DNA from: an uncultured Eubacteriales bacterium
GTDB lineage: Bacteria; Bacillota; Clostridia; Oscillospirales; Oscillospiraceae
NCBI GenBank assembly: GCA_900545815.1
Contig: URAM01000037.1
Location: 1 to 16,734, forward strand
Direction: 5' to 3'
DNA length: 16,734 bases
Each line of letters starts with the position of its first letter. Positions within the stretch are counted from its first letter, which is position 1. Shown here piece after piece: positions 7,184 to 14,007 of the stretch. Position numbers and translations under genes: made by a program. Below the pieces are notes generated by a model. It saw nothing but the letters and a program-made list of their open reading frames with translations, searched no databases and had not been told where the DNA came from.

Positions 7184-7229
7184 ATCTGAGATTAGAGGGC
7201 TTTCTGATGGAGTAGATTAAGAATAACGG

Positions 7230-8195
7230 TTAGGGGCGGATGACGATTTTCAGCAGGTCACTGTCTGGAGCGGACAGGCGTTCCACGGCGTCGGGGATGC
7301 CGTCGATGTCGATCTCTTCGGAGACGAAGACGGTGGGGTCGAAGGGCGCTTCTTCGGACATGATGCGGATGACCTCTTTGAAGTACGGAGAGGAGAGGTA
7401 GAATCCGCGGAGGGTGAGACGCTTCATGACCAGCTTCAGGTAGTTGAATTCCACGGGCTTGTAGTGGATGGCCGCTTCGACGATGATGCCCAGAGGACGG
7501 GTCACATCCAGGGTCAGGTTCAGGGTGGCGGCGTTGCCCGGGCAGTCAACGGCTTTGTCGAAGCCCCCGTCGGAGGCGGCCAGGAGCTTGTCCACCAGGT
7601 CGGGATCGGCGGCATGGAAGAACTGAGCGGGGGTGCCGATCTCTTCCGCCTTGGCGATCTTGACCTCGCTGATCTCGGTCATGGCGATGTAGCTGGCGCC
7701 ACGGTACTTGGCCCAGCGGGCAACCATAGAGGCGATGATGCCGCAGCCGGTGATGAGCACCTTATCGCCGGGCTGGATGTCTGCCATCTCGGCAATGCCG
7801 TAACCGATGGCCAGAGGCTCCAGGAGGGAACCAATGTGATCGGAGATGTTTTCCGGCATGGGCAGGCAATCGTCTTCTTCCACCAGCACGTATTCCGCAT
7901 AACCACCGTCGGTGCGGACACCGGGACAGCCACGGCGCTTGGCACCGGTGTTCATGATGATCCGGTCCCCCTTCTTCAGTCGGGTGCTTTTGCCGGGGTC
8001 TTCTACCACGCCGCACAGCTCGTGACCGAAGATGCGCCCGATGTAGGCAGGGTTCTTGCGCATCTCCAGGTCGCTGCCGCAGATACTGCAGGCAGTCACC
8101 TTCAGCAACACTTCATCGTCTTCCACCAAGGTGGGGCGTTCGACTTCCTTTACTTCAAAGGTGGATACGTCTTTCAGCACACAGGCCTTCATCAT
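7230..8195 (-). CDS. Zinc-dependent alcohol dehydrogenase (MDR superfamily), short form
   Basis: The product is a 321-residue cytoplasmic medium-chain dehydrogenase. Catalytic zinc ligands are visible as Cys39 (SICGSD), His58-Glu59 (GHE) and Glu126 (SLLEPLAIGYG). The Rossmann motif is ITGCGIIAS (148-156), with Ala in place of the third glycine, and Glu174 (AMTEIS) at the end of the second strand favours NAD(H). It is shorter than typical 340-380 residue members. The structural-zinc lobe is missing: where four cysteines normally follow the GDR segment there is a short loop (NTGAKRRGCPGVRTDGGYAEY) with one cysteine. The first of two adjacent ATGs is taken as the start because AGAAGGA lies 9 bases upstream. 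It follows the ThDP enzyme by 56 bases and probably interconverts the pathway aldehyde and its alcohol, or oxidises a hydroxy substrate. Sugar or polyol dehydrogenase activity is an alternative. Confidence 0.85.
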   Translation of the reverse strand: MMKACVLKDVSTFEVKEVERPTLVEDDEVLLKVTACSICGSDLEMRKNPAYIGRIFGHELCGVVEDPGKSTRLKKGDRIIMNTGAKRRGCPGVRTDGGYAEYVLVEEDDCLPMPENISDHIGSLLEPLAIGYGIAEMADIQPGDKVLITGCGIIASMVARWAKYRGASYIAMTEISEVKIAKAEEIGTPAQFFHAADPDLVDKLLAASDGGFDKAVDCPGNAATLNLTLDVTRPLGIIVEAAIHYKPVEFNYLKLVMKRLTLRGFYLSSPYFKEVIRIMSEEAPFDPTVFVSEEIDIDGIPDAVERLSAPDSDLLKIVIRP

Positions 8196-8223
8196 ATAGA
8201 TTCATCCTTCTTTCTATAATAGG

Positions 8224-8238
8224 GGCACACCATGTGCC
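8224..8238 (-). repeat. Small intercistronic hairpin before alcohol dehydrogenase
   Basis: GGCACA (8224-8229) and TGTGCC (8233-8238) form a 6-bp stem with a 3-base loop in the 56-base spacer between the ThDP enzyme and the alcohol dehydrogenase. TATTAT follows it on the minus strand. Function is unknown; it is one of several spacer hairpins in this operon. Confidence 0.35.
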
Positions 8239-8251
8239 GTAGGGGAGGGGA

Positions 8252-9943
8252 TTATTTCTTCTTCAGGGAACCAGCAAAGCTTCTGGTAGCGGGGCTCATG
8301 ACGTGCTGATCGACTTCCACGTTCAGGATGCCGGGCTTGCCGCTTTCGCGGATCTTGCGCAGAGCGGGGATGATGTCCTCGGCCTTGCTGACCCGCAGGC
8401 CCATGCCGCCCCAGATGTCAGCCATCTTTTCATAGGCACGCATGGGAGCCAGGGTGGTGGCCAGGTGACCGTGTTCCTCGATGTAATCTGCGCGCTTGAC
8501 GCCCTCGGACAGCTTGATCATGCCCCAAGAGGAGTCGTTGCAGATGACGCAGATGACGGGGATGCCGTGGCGGAGATAGGTGTCCCATTCGCCCATGTAG
8601 AAGCCGAAGCTGCCGTCACCGGTGAAGTACAGGACGGGCTTGCCGTCAGCTGCCCAAGCGCCGATGGCCTGACCTTGGCCGGTGCCGATGGTGCCCAGAG
8701 GGCCGTAACGGAGGATCTGGCCGCGATAGGAGGCGTGTGCCAGGGCGTCCATCCAGCAGGAGGAGTCGCCGCCGTCGGCGATGATGTGCCAATCGGGAGC
8801 TTCTTCTGCGATGAACTTGGCCACTTCTGCTGCGCATCTGCCGGGATGGCAGGGGACCATCTCTGCGGTCTCTGCTTCGGTGTAGCTGGCACGGAAGGCA
8901 GCGGTAGCGGCTTCTGCCTCTTCGGTCCATGCAGTGGAGGTGACGGGAGCGGTCTTGGTCTTGACGACTTCCAGGATCTGCTTTGCTGCGTTGGTGACGC
9001 CGGCGACGATGGCGATGTCAGCACTCCAGTTCCAGCCAATTTTTGCGCCGTCAGGATGGACCACGATGCGCTTTGCGTCTGCGTTCATTCTGGGGGGCTT
9101 GCCCATGCCAATCTTGTAGTTGCGGTCTACGCCCAGTTCGACGATGACGTCTGCGATGCCGATGGCGCCTTCACCGATGGTGAACAGCTTGTCCTTCAGC
9201 TCGTCGCCGAACATGCCTCTGGATTCCATCTGGGCAAAGACGGGGATGTTCAGGTATTCTGCCAGCTCCTTGATGACCTCCGGTTCTTCGGAGCAGTAGG
9301 GGGCAACCTGACCCAGGACCAGGACGGGCTTCTTGGCAGCGATCAGGGCATCGGCAGCTTCTTCGATCAGAGCGGCGTTGCCGTAGGCGCTCTGGGTGGG
9401 ACGATAGTGTTCCGGCCAGACGACAGCGTCTTCGTCGCACATACCGCCTACGGTGTCAGCGGCAATCTCCAGATAGACGGGGCCGGGGGTGCCGGTCAGC
9501 GCCTGACGGAAGGCCATGGAGACATATTCCGCAGCACGGTTGCCCTGGTAGATCTTCCGGGACCACTTGCAGAAGGCTTCCATGCTCTTCATGCTGTCGA
9601 TGTTCTGCATGGGGCCCATCTCATTCTGGGACAGGGGAGAAGCACCGCCGATGTGGATCAGGGGGACGCTGGTCTCAGCGGCTTCTGCCATAGCGGTCTG
9701 GACGTTGGTGACACCAGGGCCGGCGGTGGTGACGATCACGCCGGGCTTGCCGGTGATCTTAGCGTAAGCGATAGCGGCGTAAGCGCCGGAGCATTCATGA
9801 CGGACGTCGATGACGCGGATGCCTTCATCACGGCAGGCGTACAGGATGGGCATGATATGACCACCGGAAAGGGTGAAGATTGCGTCGATGCCCTCTTTTT
9901 TCAGGGCTTTTGCAAACAGTTTGCCAATGCTGATCTGACTCAT
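8252..9943 (-). CDS. ThDP-dependent enzyme (2-hydroxyacyl-CoA lyase / oxalyl-CoA decarboxylase / acetolactate synthase superfamily)
   Basis: The product is a 563-residue cytoplasmic enzyme with the three-domain pyruvate-oxidase-like fold. The N-terminal pyrimidine-binding domain has LSGGHIMPILYAC (25-37), the cofactor-activating Glu50 in DVRHE, and TTAGPGVTN (72-80). The middle domain spans about 190-330. The C-terminal diphosphate domain has GDGSFGF (442-448) ending in ND (469-470), the GDG-X(24-27)-NN type motif with Asp for the second Asn. It ends in a short basic tail (KKK). The SGGH segment and the GDGSFGFYMGEWDTYLRHG region resemble the group usually labelled acetolactate synthase (IlvG/Rv1820-like) and actinobacterial 2-hydroxyacyl-CoA lyases rather than biosynthetic IlvB/AlsS; no small regulatory subunit is nearby. 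With a CaiB-type transferase and acylating aldehyde dehydrogenases alongside, I infer a carbon-carbon lyase giving formyl-CoA and an aldehyde. A 2-oxoacid decarboxylase or carboligase is not excluded. AAGGAGG precedes the ATG by 12 bases. Confidence 0.8.
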   Translation of the reverse strand: MSQISIGKLFAKALKKEGIDAIFTLSGGHIMPILYACRDEGIRVIDVRHECSGAYAAIAYAKITGKPGVIVTTAGPGVTNVQTAMAEAAETSVPLIHIGGASPLSQNEMGPMQNIDSMKSMEAFCKWSRKIYQGNRAAEYVSMAFRQALTGTPGPVYLEIAADTVGGMCDEDAVVWPEHYRPTQSAYGNAALIEEAADALIAAKKPVLVLGQVAPYCSEEPEVIKELAEYLNIPVFAQMESRGMFGDELKDKLFTIGEGAIGIADVIVELGVDRNYKIGMGKPPRMNADAKRIVVHPDGAKIGWNWSADIAIVAGVTNAAKQILEVVKTKTAPVTSTAWTEEAEAATAAFRASYTEAETAEMVPCHPGRCAAEVAKFIAEEAPDWHIIADGGDSSCWMDALAHASYRGQILRYGPLGTIGTGQGQAIGAWAADGKPVLYFTGDGSFGFYMGEWDTYLRHGIPVICVICNDSSWGMIKLSEGVKRADYIEEHGHLATTLAPMRAYEKMADIWGGMGLRVSKAEDIIPALRKIRESGKPGILNVEVDQHVMSPATRSFAGSLKKK

Positions 9944-9965
9944 GGTATTGAGATACCTCCTTGGG

Positions 9966-9995
9966 AATATAGCGGCTGCACGGTCTGTATGTCAA
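9966..9995 (-). promoter_or_regulatory. Internal promoter candidate for the ThDP enzyme
   Basis: On the minus strand a perfect -35 TTGACA (9995-9990) is followed after 18 bases by TATATT (9971-9966). The predicted start falls around 9959-9962, at the edge of the AAGGAGG ribosome site (9962-9956). The leader would be only ~20 bases. The -35 box lies inside a perfect 12-bp inverted repeat. Confidence 0.5.
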
Positions 9996-10010
9996 GACGA
10001 CATACAGACC
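9982..10010. repeat. Perfect 12-bp inverted repeat between MFS and ThDP enzyme genes
   Basis: GGTCTGTATGTC (9982-9993) and GACATACAGACC (9999-10010) are exact complements with a 5-base spacer. On the minus strand no T tract follows, so it is not a terminator. It overlaps the -35 box of the internal promoter candidate, which suits an operator. It could also act as an intercistronic RNA hairpin. Confidence 0.65.
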
Positions 10011-10063
10011 ACACAGCGATTTTTTATCAAAACCCGTTCAGGGTTTCTAGCGTGAAATAGGGA

Positions 10064-11359
10064 TCAGGCGTTCTGAGCGGCCTTCTTCTTCTGTGCTCGG
10101 TCATAGAGCAGGGCGATGAGGACGAAAACGGGGGCGATGAGCTGCAGAGCGTAGAAGCTGGACATGGTCAGCCCCATGGTGTCGGCGCTGTTGAAGATGA
10201 TGCCACCCAAGATATGGACGGCAACGGTGACGCCGAGGCGCTCCACGGTCATCATCAGGCCGAAGGCGGTGCCAGCACGGATGCCGGAGACGCTAGGACG
10301 CTGGAGCATGAGGGTCTTGGTGCCGGGGACGATGCCGCCATAGAAAACACCAGCGACACCCAAGCAGATGCAAAGCAAGGTGAAGTTGTAGGAACGATAA
10401 CCAATAATAAAGAAAATGGGGGCGATAAAGCCGGTGATGAGAACCACCCACTTGTAATACTTGTTGCCGATCTTGCGGATGATGATGGGCAAGAGGATGT
10501 AAGCGGCGGTGGAGCAGAAGTTGTTGCACATACCGGCGTAACCGGAGATGGTCTTGTCAATGGCCCAGTTGGGATCCATCTGGAGGACGTAGTTGCCATA
10601 GGTGCCGCCTGCGTAGATCAGGCCCAGGAAGAAGGCGTCGGCGATGATCATGCACCACACATAGGGGTCCTTCAGAACGCCGATGATGTTCTTCCACAGG
10701 CTGTTCTCGCCTTCCTTGATGGTGGTGGAGGTCAGAGCAGCGTCCATACTGGTGCGGTTTTTGGCAAAGATCCACCAGCAAACCATCAGGACGAAAACGA
10801 TGATACCGGCGATCATGAATAGCTGGCGCCAGCCACCGCTGAGGTTGGCGGCGATGCGGCCTGCGAACAGGTTGGCAGTGATCTGACCGATGGGGCTGGC
10901 CGCTGTGGTACAGCCGTTTGCGGTGGCTAATTCTTCTGAGTCAAACCAGAGGGACACCGTTTTGGTGACGCAGGGCTGATAGAAGGCGGAGACCACGCCA
11001 TACAGGAACATCATAGCGTACCAGATGACGAAGCCAGTGGCTTGTCCGCGGAGGAAGATCAGGACAGACAGGAGGATCAGGCAGGTGCCCATGATCTTCT
11101 TGACGCTGATCTTGTCGATGGCGGAGCCTGCGACGAAGCAGAACCACACCATACCCAGGGACATGGCGCCGGAGACGGCGGTCTTCTGGACCGGGGTCCA
11201 GCCTTCATCGCCAACGATGGAGGCCAGCAGGATGTTGAAGGACTGGTTGGTGAAGCCCAGCACGATGATATAGACCAGCATGACCAGGGCCAGCATCACC
11301 CAGCGGTACTGACTTTTCCCGCCTGCCTTGACGGCACGACTTGTAGATTTCTCGTTCAT
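10064..11359 (-). CDS. MFS transporter (second carrier of the locus)
   Basis: The product is a 431-residue inner-membrane major facilitator protein with ~12 predicted hydrophobic segments. The N-terminus (MNEKSTSRAVKAGGKSQYRW) is short and basic, consistent with a cytoplasmic side. The first hydrophobic segment starts at about residue 20. A GSAIDKISVKK loop lies between segments 2 and 3, and a hydrophilic central loop lies near residues 195-215. It differs clearly from the carrier at 2426 and is not OFA-like by eye, so the locus has two distinct carriers. It sits third in the minus operon, 54 bases after the SDR and 120 bases before the ThDP enzyme. The best ribosome site (AGAGGAG) is 13 bases from the ATG, a long spacing that suggests modest translation. 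A carboxylate substrate or product is likely from context; the sequence alone does not say which. Confidence 0.82.
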   Translation of the reverse strand: MNEKSTSRAVKAGGKSQYRWVMLALVMLVYIIVLGFTNQSFNILLASIVGDEGWTPVQKTAVSGAMSLGMVWFCFVAGSAIDKISVKKIMGTCLILLSVLIFLRGQATGFVIWYAMMFLYGVVSAFYQPCVTKTVSLWFDSEELATANGCTTAASPIGQITANLFAGRIAANLSGGWRQLFMIAGIIVFVLMVCWWIFAKNRTSMDAALTSTTIKEGENSLWKNIIGVLKDPYVWCMIIADAFFLGLIYAGGTYGNYVLQMDPNWAIDKTISGYAGMCNNFCSTAAYILLPIIIRKIGNKYYKWVVLITGFIAPIFFIIGYRSYNFTLLCICLGVAGVFYGGIVPGTKTLMLQRPSVSGIRAGTAFGLMMTVERLGVTVAVHILGGIIFNSADTMGLTMSSFYALQLIAPVFVLIALLYDRAQKKKAAQNA

Positions 11360-11387
11360 TTTAAAATTTCATCTCCTCTTTTTAATC

Positions 11388-11408
11388 GGAACCTGTCAGC
11401 CAGGTTCC
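11388..11408 (-). repeat. 8-bp intercistronic hairpin between SDR and MFS
   Basis: GGAACCTG (11388-11395) and CAGGTTCC (11401-11408) are perfect complements with a 5-base loop. The hairpin lies between the SDR stop and the MFS ribosome site. An RNA-processing or stability role is plausible; the T content after it is too low for a terminator. Confidence 0.45.
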
Positions 11409-11413
11409 AGTTA

Positions 11414-12256
11414 TCACACAATGTAGCCAGAGTCCACGTTGATGACCTGGCCAGTGATTTCTCTGGCCCCGTCGGAGCAGAGCCAGAGAAATGCCTGCGC
11501 AACGTCCTCTACAGTTTGTGCTCGCTGCAAAAATGCACCCTGAGAGCGAGCCATGACGTTGAGGGCTTCCTCTGATGTCTTGCAGTCCTTGTAAGCAGGC
11601 CCCCAAGCCGGATTCTGGACGACATTGATCAGATTCTTGTAGATGTTGGTGTACACAAAACCAGGATTCACCACGTTGACGTTGATGTTATAAGGCCCGC
11701 ATTCCTGCGCCATGCTCTTGGCAAAGCTGATCAGCGCCATCTTGGAGGAGTGGTAATGTGGTTTCTTGGAGCCGGCCTTATAGGCGGCTACCGATGAGGT
11801 GAACAGCAGACGGCCGTCCTGATTGGCCTTCAGGATGTCCAAAAAGGCGTGGACGACCCGGACGGCCCCGAACAGATTGTAGTCGTACAGGGTCTTCCAG
11901 TGTTCGATGGGAAGGTTCTGAATGGGTGGGGTGAAGGGGTTGACCTTCAGGCCGGGGACGGTAGCCACACCAGCGTGGCTGATGAGGAAGTGGACGGTGC
12001 CAAAGGCTTCCAGCACCCCGTCACGGGCGGCGTTGAGGTCGTCGCTGCTGGTGATGTCGGCGTGAAACGCCAGTGCCTTGGGAGACCCCAGTGCCTCACA
12101 TTCTTTGGCAGCCTCTTCTGCCTGTTCCAGATTGATGTCCAACAGAGCAACCCGGGCACCGGATCTGGCCAGAGCTGTGGCAATGCCACGGCCAATCCCG
12201 CTGGCGGCACCGGTGACAACGGCTACTTTGTCGGAAAAATCGTATGATACGTTCAT
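11414..12256 (-). CDS. Short-chain dehydrogenase/reductase (classical SDR)
   Basis: The product is a 280-residue cytoplasmic NAD(P)-dependent oxidoreductase. Visible motifs are the cofactor motif TGAASGIG (15-22), Asp40 at the end of the second strand (VALLD), which favours NAD(H), and SHAG (93-96) in place of NNAG. Asn127, Ser154/155 (FTSS), Tyr168 and Lys172 (YHSSK) complete the catalytic set. The C-terminus ITGQVINVDSGYIV is typical of the family. An insertion-like hydrophilic segment near 205-230 (NVVQNPAWGPAYKDCKTSEE) may form a substrate lid. AAGGAGG lies 5 bases before the start. It is the second gene of the minus operon, after a 100-base spacer. It probably oxidises a secondary alcohol or hydroxy acid, or reduces a ketone, feeding or draining the pathway. 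The exact substrate is unknown. Confidence 0.87.
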   Translation of the reverse strand: MNVSYDFSDKVAVVTGAASGIGRGIATALARSGARVALLDINLEQAEEAAKECEALGSPKALAFHADITSSDDLNAARDGVLEAFGTVHFLISHAGVATVPGLKVNPFTPPIQNLPIEHWKTLYDYNLFGAVRVVHAFLDILKANQDGRLLFTSSVAAYKAGSKKPHYHSSKMALISFAKSMAQECGPYNINVNVVNPGFVYTNIYKNLINVVQNPAWGPAYKDCKTSEEALNVMARSQGAFLQRAQTVEDVAQAFLWLCSDGAREITGQVINVDSGYIV

Positions 12257-12356
12257 ACATACCTCCTTCTTTCTTCTTTCTTATCTTTTCATCAGAAGGG
12301 CGGCACACTGGAAAAGGGGGAGTATCTGGCGGGAAAGGAGCTGCCCGAGGGGGAGA

Positions 12357-13745
12357 TCAGTCCAGGAAGATCTCGTCGATATCCTTTTCCGTATAATGTT
12401 CCAGCGTTCTGATGATGCGGGTTTTGTTTAACAGATGGGTGTAATTGAGGTTATCGCTGCCGCTGTTGCCTCCCCAGGTGCCGCAGCCGATGGTGATGGT
12501 AGGCGGCATCCCGTTGGAGAAGGGCAGGCCGGTGACGGCCACGTTGGGCATCTTTACGGACAGGCGGCAGACGGGCAGGATCATGCCGGCATGGAGGATG
12601 CGGGCGTCATCGTTGGAATAGATGCTGGAGCTGTGTCCAGCGCCTTCCAGCAGCAGGTTGGCCTTGGCCTCCGCGAGGGCTTCCTCAAAATCGGTGTAGC
12701 TGTTGACGCGGAGGATGGGGAAGAGAATCTCCCGTGCCAGAGGTTCCTGGGCACCGTAGGACTCCAGGTCTACCAACACCAAGGGGCAGTCCGGGATGGT
12801 CACACCCACTTCCGCCAGGGCGTCCTTGGGTTGTTTGCCGGGCACCAGACGGTTGATGGGGCCGCCGTCGGGGAAGATCCCCTTCCGCAGCTTGTCGATG
12901 TCTGCCGGGTCGCGCACACAGACGCAGCCCTTGGCTTCAAAGGCAGCGATCAAGTCGGCCTTCTGGCGCTGGGGGACGTAGAGGGTCTGCTCCCCAGTGC
13001 AGTTGGTGCCGGCATCATTGGTGCGGCTGGCTAAGATGTTGCTGGTGATCTGGTCGTAGTCGGTGAAGCCTTCGTCTACTAGAACCTGTACATTGCCCTG
13101 ACCGACCCCGTAGCAGGGGGTGCCGGAGGAGTAGGCGGCCTTGACCATCCCGGCGCCGCCGGTGGCGATAATCATATCGCTGGCCTGCATCAGCAGGCCG
13201 GTCAGGTCGTTGGACAGCTGAATGTCCCCATGCTGCGCACTGCCCAGGCACTGCACCAGGTCCTCCGGTGCGCCGATCTCCCGCAGCTGTGCCCGGATCA
13301 GGTCGGCCACCAAGTTGGTGGATTTCCGAGCGCGGGGGTGGGGAGCCAGGATGAGGGCGTTACGGCATTTCAGGCAGATGGTGGCATAGAAGCCAGCGGT
13401 GCTGGTGGGGTTGGTGGAGGGAGTGATGCCGGCCACGACACCGACGGGTTTGGCGATGGTGACGATGTTGGTCAGCGGGTTGTCCTCCAGGATACCGACC
13501 GAAGGCTTCCCCTTCATCCACTCGTAGCAGAGGGCGGCGGTGCGGTTCTTGTTGATCTTGGAGGGCAGGATGCCCATACCGGTCTCCTGGTACGCCGTGG
13601 TCCCCAGCAGGACGGCGTGATCCCAACAGGTCTTGGCAGCTACCTTGCACATCCGATCAGTCTGCGCTTGGGTGTAGGCGTCTACCTCCGCCACGGCAGC
13701 CTTTGCCTTGGCGACGAGGTGGGCGATGTACGCTTGTTCAGTCAT
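12357..13745 (-). CDS. CoA-acylating aldehyde dehydrogenase (ALDH-B)
   Basis: The product is a 462-residue cytoplasmic enzyme, the paralogue of ALDH-A. It shares PVGVVAGITPSTNP (100-113), LAPHPRARKS, IATGGAGMVK (193-202), GVGQGN, the catalytic Cys249 in GTNCTGEQ (same residue number as in ALDH-A), and GMPPTITIGCGTWGGNS near the C-terminus. Around the cysteine ALDH-A reads GVPCTGDQ, and the acyl-pocket region also differs (SLASTAGFYATICLKC-like stretch versus ITVVMNSMAAIKC), so the two enzymes probably prefer different aldehydes. It is the first gene of the six-gene minus operon, with AGAGAGGT 8 bases before the ATG. The promoter candidate is at 13813-13842. It has no targeting extension for a microcompartment. 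Reaction: aldehyde + CoA + NAD(P)+ to acyl-CoA, reversible in this family. Confidence 0.87.
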   Translation of the reverse strand: MTEQAYIAHLVAKAKAAVAEVDAYTQAQTDRMCKVAAKTCWDHAVLLGTTAYQETGMGILPSKINKNRTAALCYEWMKGKPSVGILEDNPLTNIVTIAKPVGVVAGITPSTNPTSTAGFYATICLKCRNALILAPHPRARKSTNLVADLIRAQLREIGAPEDLVQCLGSAQHGDIQLSNDLTGLLMQASDMIIATGGAGMVKAAYSSGTPCYGVGQGNVQVLVDEGFTDYDQITSNILASRTNDAGTNCTGEQTLYVPQRQKADLIAAFEAKGCVCVRDPADIDKLRKGIFPDGGPINRLVPGKQPKDALAEVGVTIPDCPLVLVDLESYGAQEPLAREILFPILRVNSYTDFEEALAEAKANLLLEGAGHSSSIYSNDDARILHAGMILPVCRLSVKMPNVAVTGLPFSNGMPPTITIGCGTWGGNSGSDNLNYTHLLNKTRIIRTLEHYTEKDIDEIFLD

Positions 13746-13812
13746 AGTTCAGTACCTCTCTTATTTGTGTTGTGTAAATGGTGTTGTGTGTCTTTGCATC
13801 TCCGATGAGTAT

Positions 13813-13842
13813 AGTATAATATGCACGATATAAAAGGGGCAA
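13813..13842 (-). promoter_or_regulatory. Candidate promoter of the six-gene minus operon
   Basis: On the minus strand TTGCCC (13842-13837) is followed after 18 bases by TATACT (13818-13813). The predicted start is near 13806, giving a ~60-base leader to ALDH-B. The repeat cluster at 13908-13941 lies about 100 bp upstream, a position suited to an activator. Confidence 0.4.
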
Positions 13843-13907
13843 TTACCCGCTAGAATTGGATATATTAACGAAAGGATGAACGATAAAACAGAATATGAGC
13901 GGGAATG

Positions 13908-13941
13908 ATACTTTCGTATGGGGGAAAGTATACGAAAGTAT
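13908..13941. repeat. 12-bp inverted repeat, candidate operator
   Basis: ATACTTTCGTAT (13908-13919) and ATACGAAAGTAT (13930-13941) are exact complements 10 bp apart, so their centres lie 22 bp (about two helix turns) apart. A tandem GAAAGTATA repeat with a 10-bp period (13924-13932, 13934-13942) overlaps the right arm. This is the expected look of a site for a dimeric helix-turn-helix protein. Confidence 0.6.
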
Positions 13942-13979
13942 ATAAAAGAGCATGGAAAATAAAAACGTACATATTAACC

Positions 13980-14007
13980 TTGAAAAAAGTCGGATTTCAG
14001 GTAAAAT
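13980..14007 (+). promoter_or_regulatory. Candidate promoter of the LuxR regulator gene
   Basis: TTGAAA (13980-13985) is followed after 16 bases by TAAAAT (14002-14007), with a start expected near 14014. An 8-bp inverted repeat TTTCAGGT (13995-14002) and ACCTGAAA (14028-14035) spans the -10 box and start site, which would suit repression or autoregulation. Confidence 0.5.

Noticed and set aside
5876..9943. A plain oxalate-degradation pair (Frc + Oxc)
   Set aside because: The neighbourhood suggests it, but two acylating aldehyde dehydrogenases, an alcohol dehydrogenase and an SDR are not needed for oxalate, and the ThDP enzyme lacks obvious Oxc-specific sequence by eye. It remains an alternative.
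3928..10060. Long antisense ORFs (for example 468 aa at 3928-5334, 377 aa at 5957-7090, 585 aa at 8303-10060)
   Set aside because: They mirror real genes with clear motifs on the other strand, have low-complexity Gly/Val/Asp/His-rich translations and lack ribosome sites; they result from codon bias in GC-rich genes.
11366..11377. Three-codon leader ORF (ATG AAA TTT TAA) between the ribosome site and the MFS start
   Set aside because: The ATG directly abuts the GGAG with no spacer, so it is unlikely to be translated; the pattern is probably chance.
4036..13745. Bacterial microcompartment pathway (EutE/PduP-type enzymes)
   Set aside because: No shell proteins and no N-terminal encapsulation peptides on either aldehyde dehydrogenase.
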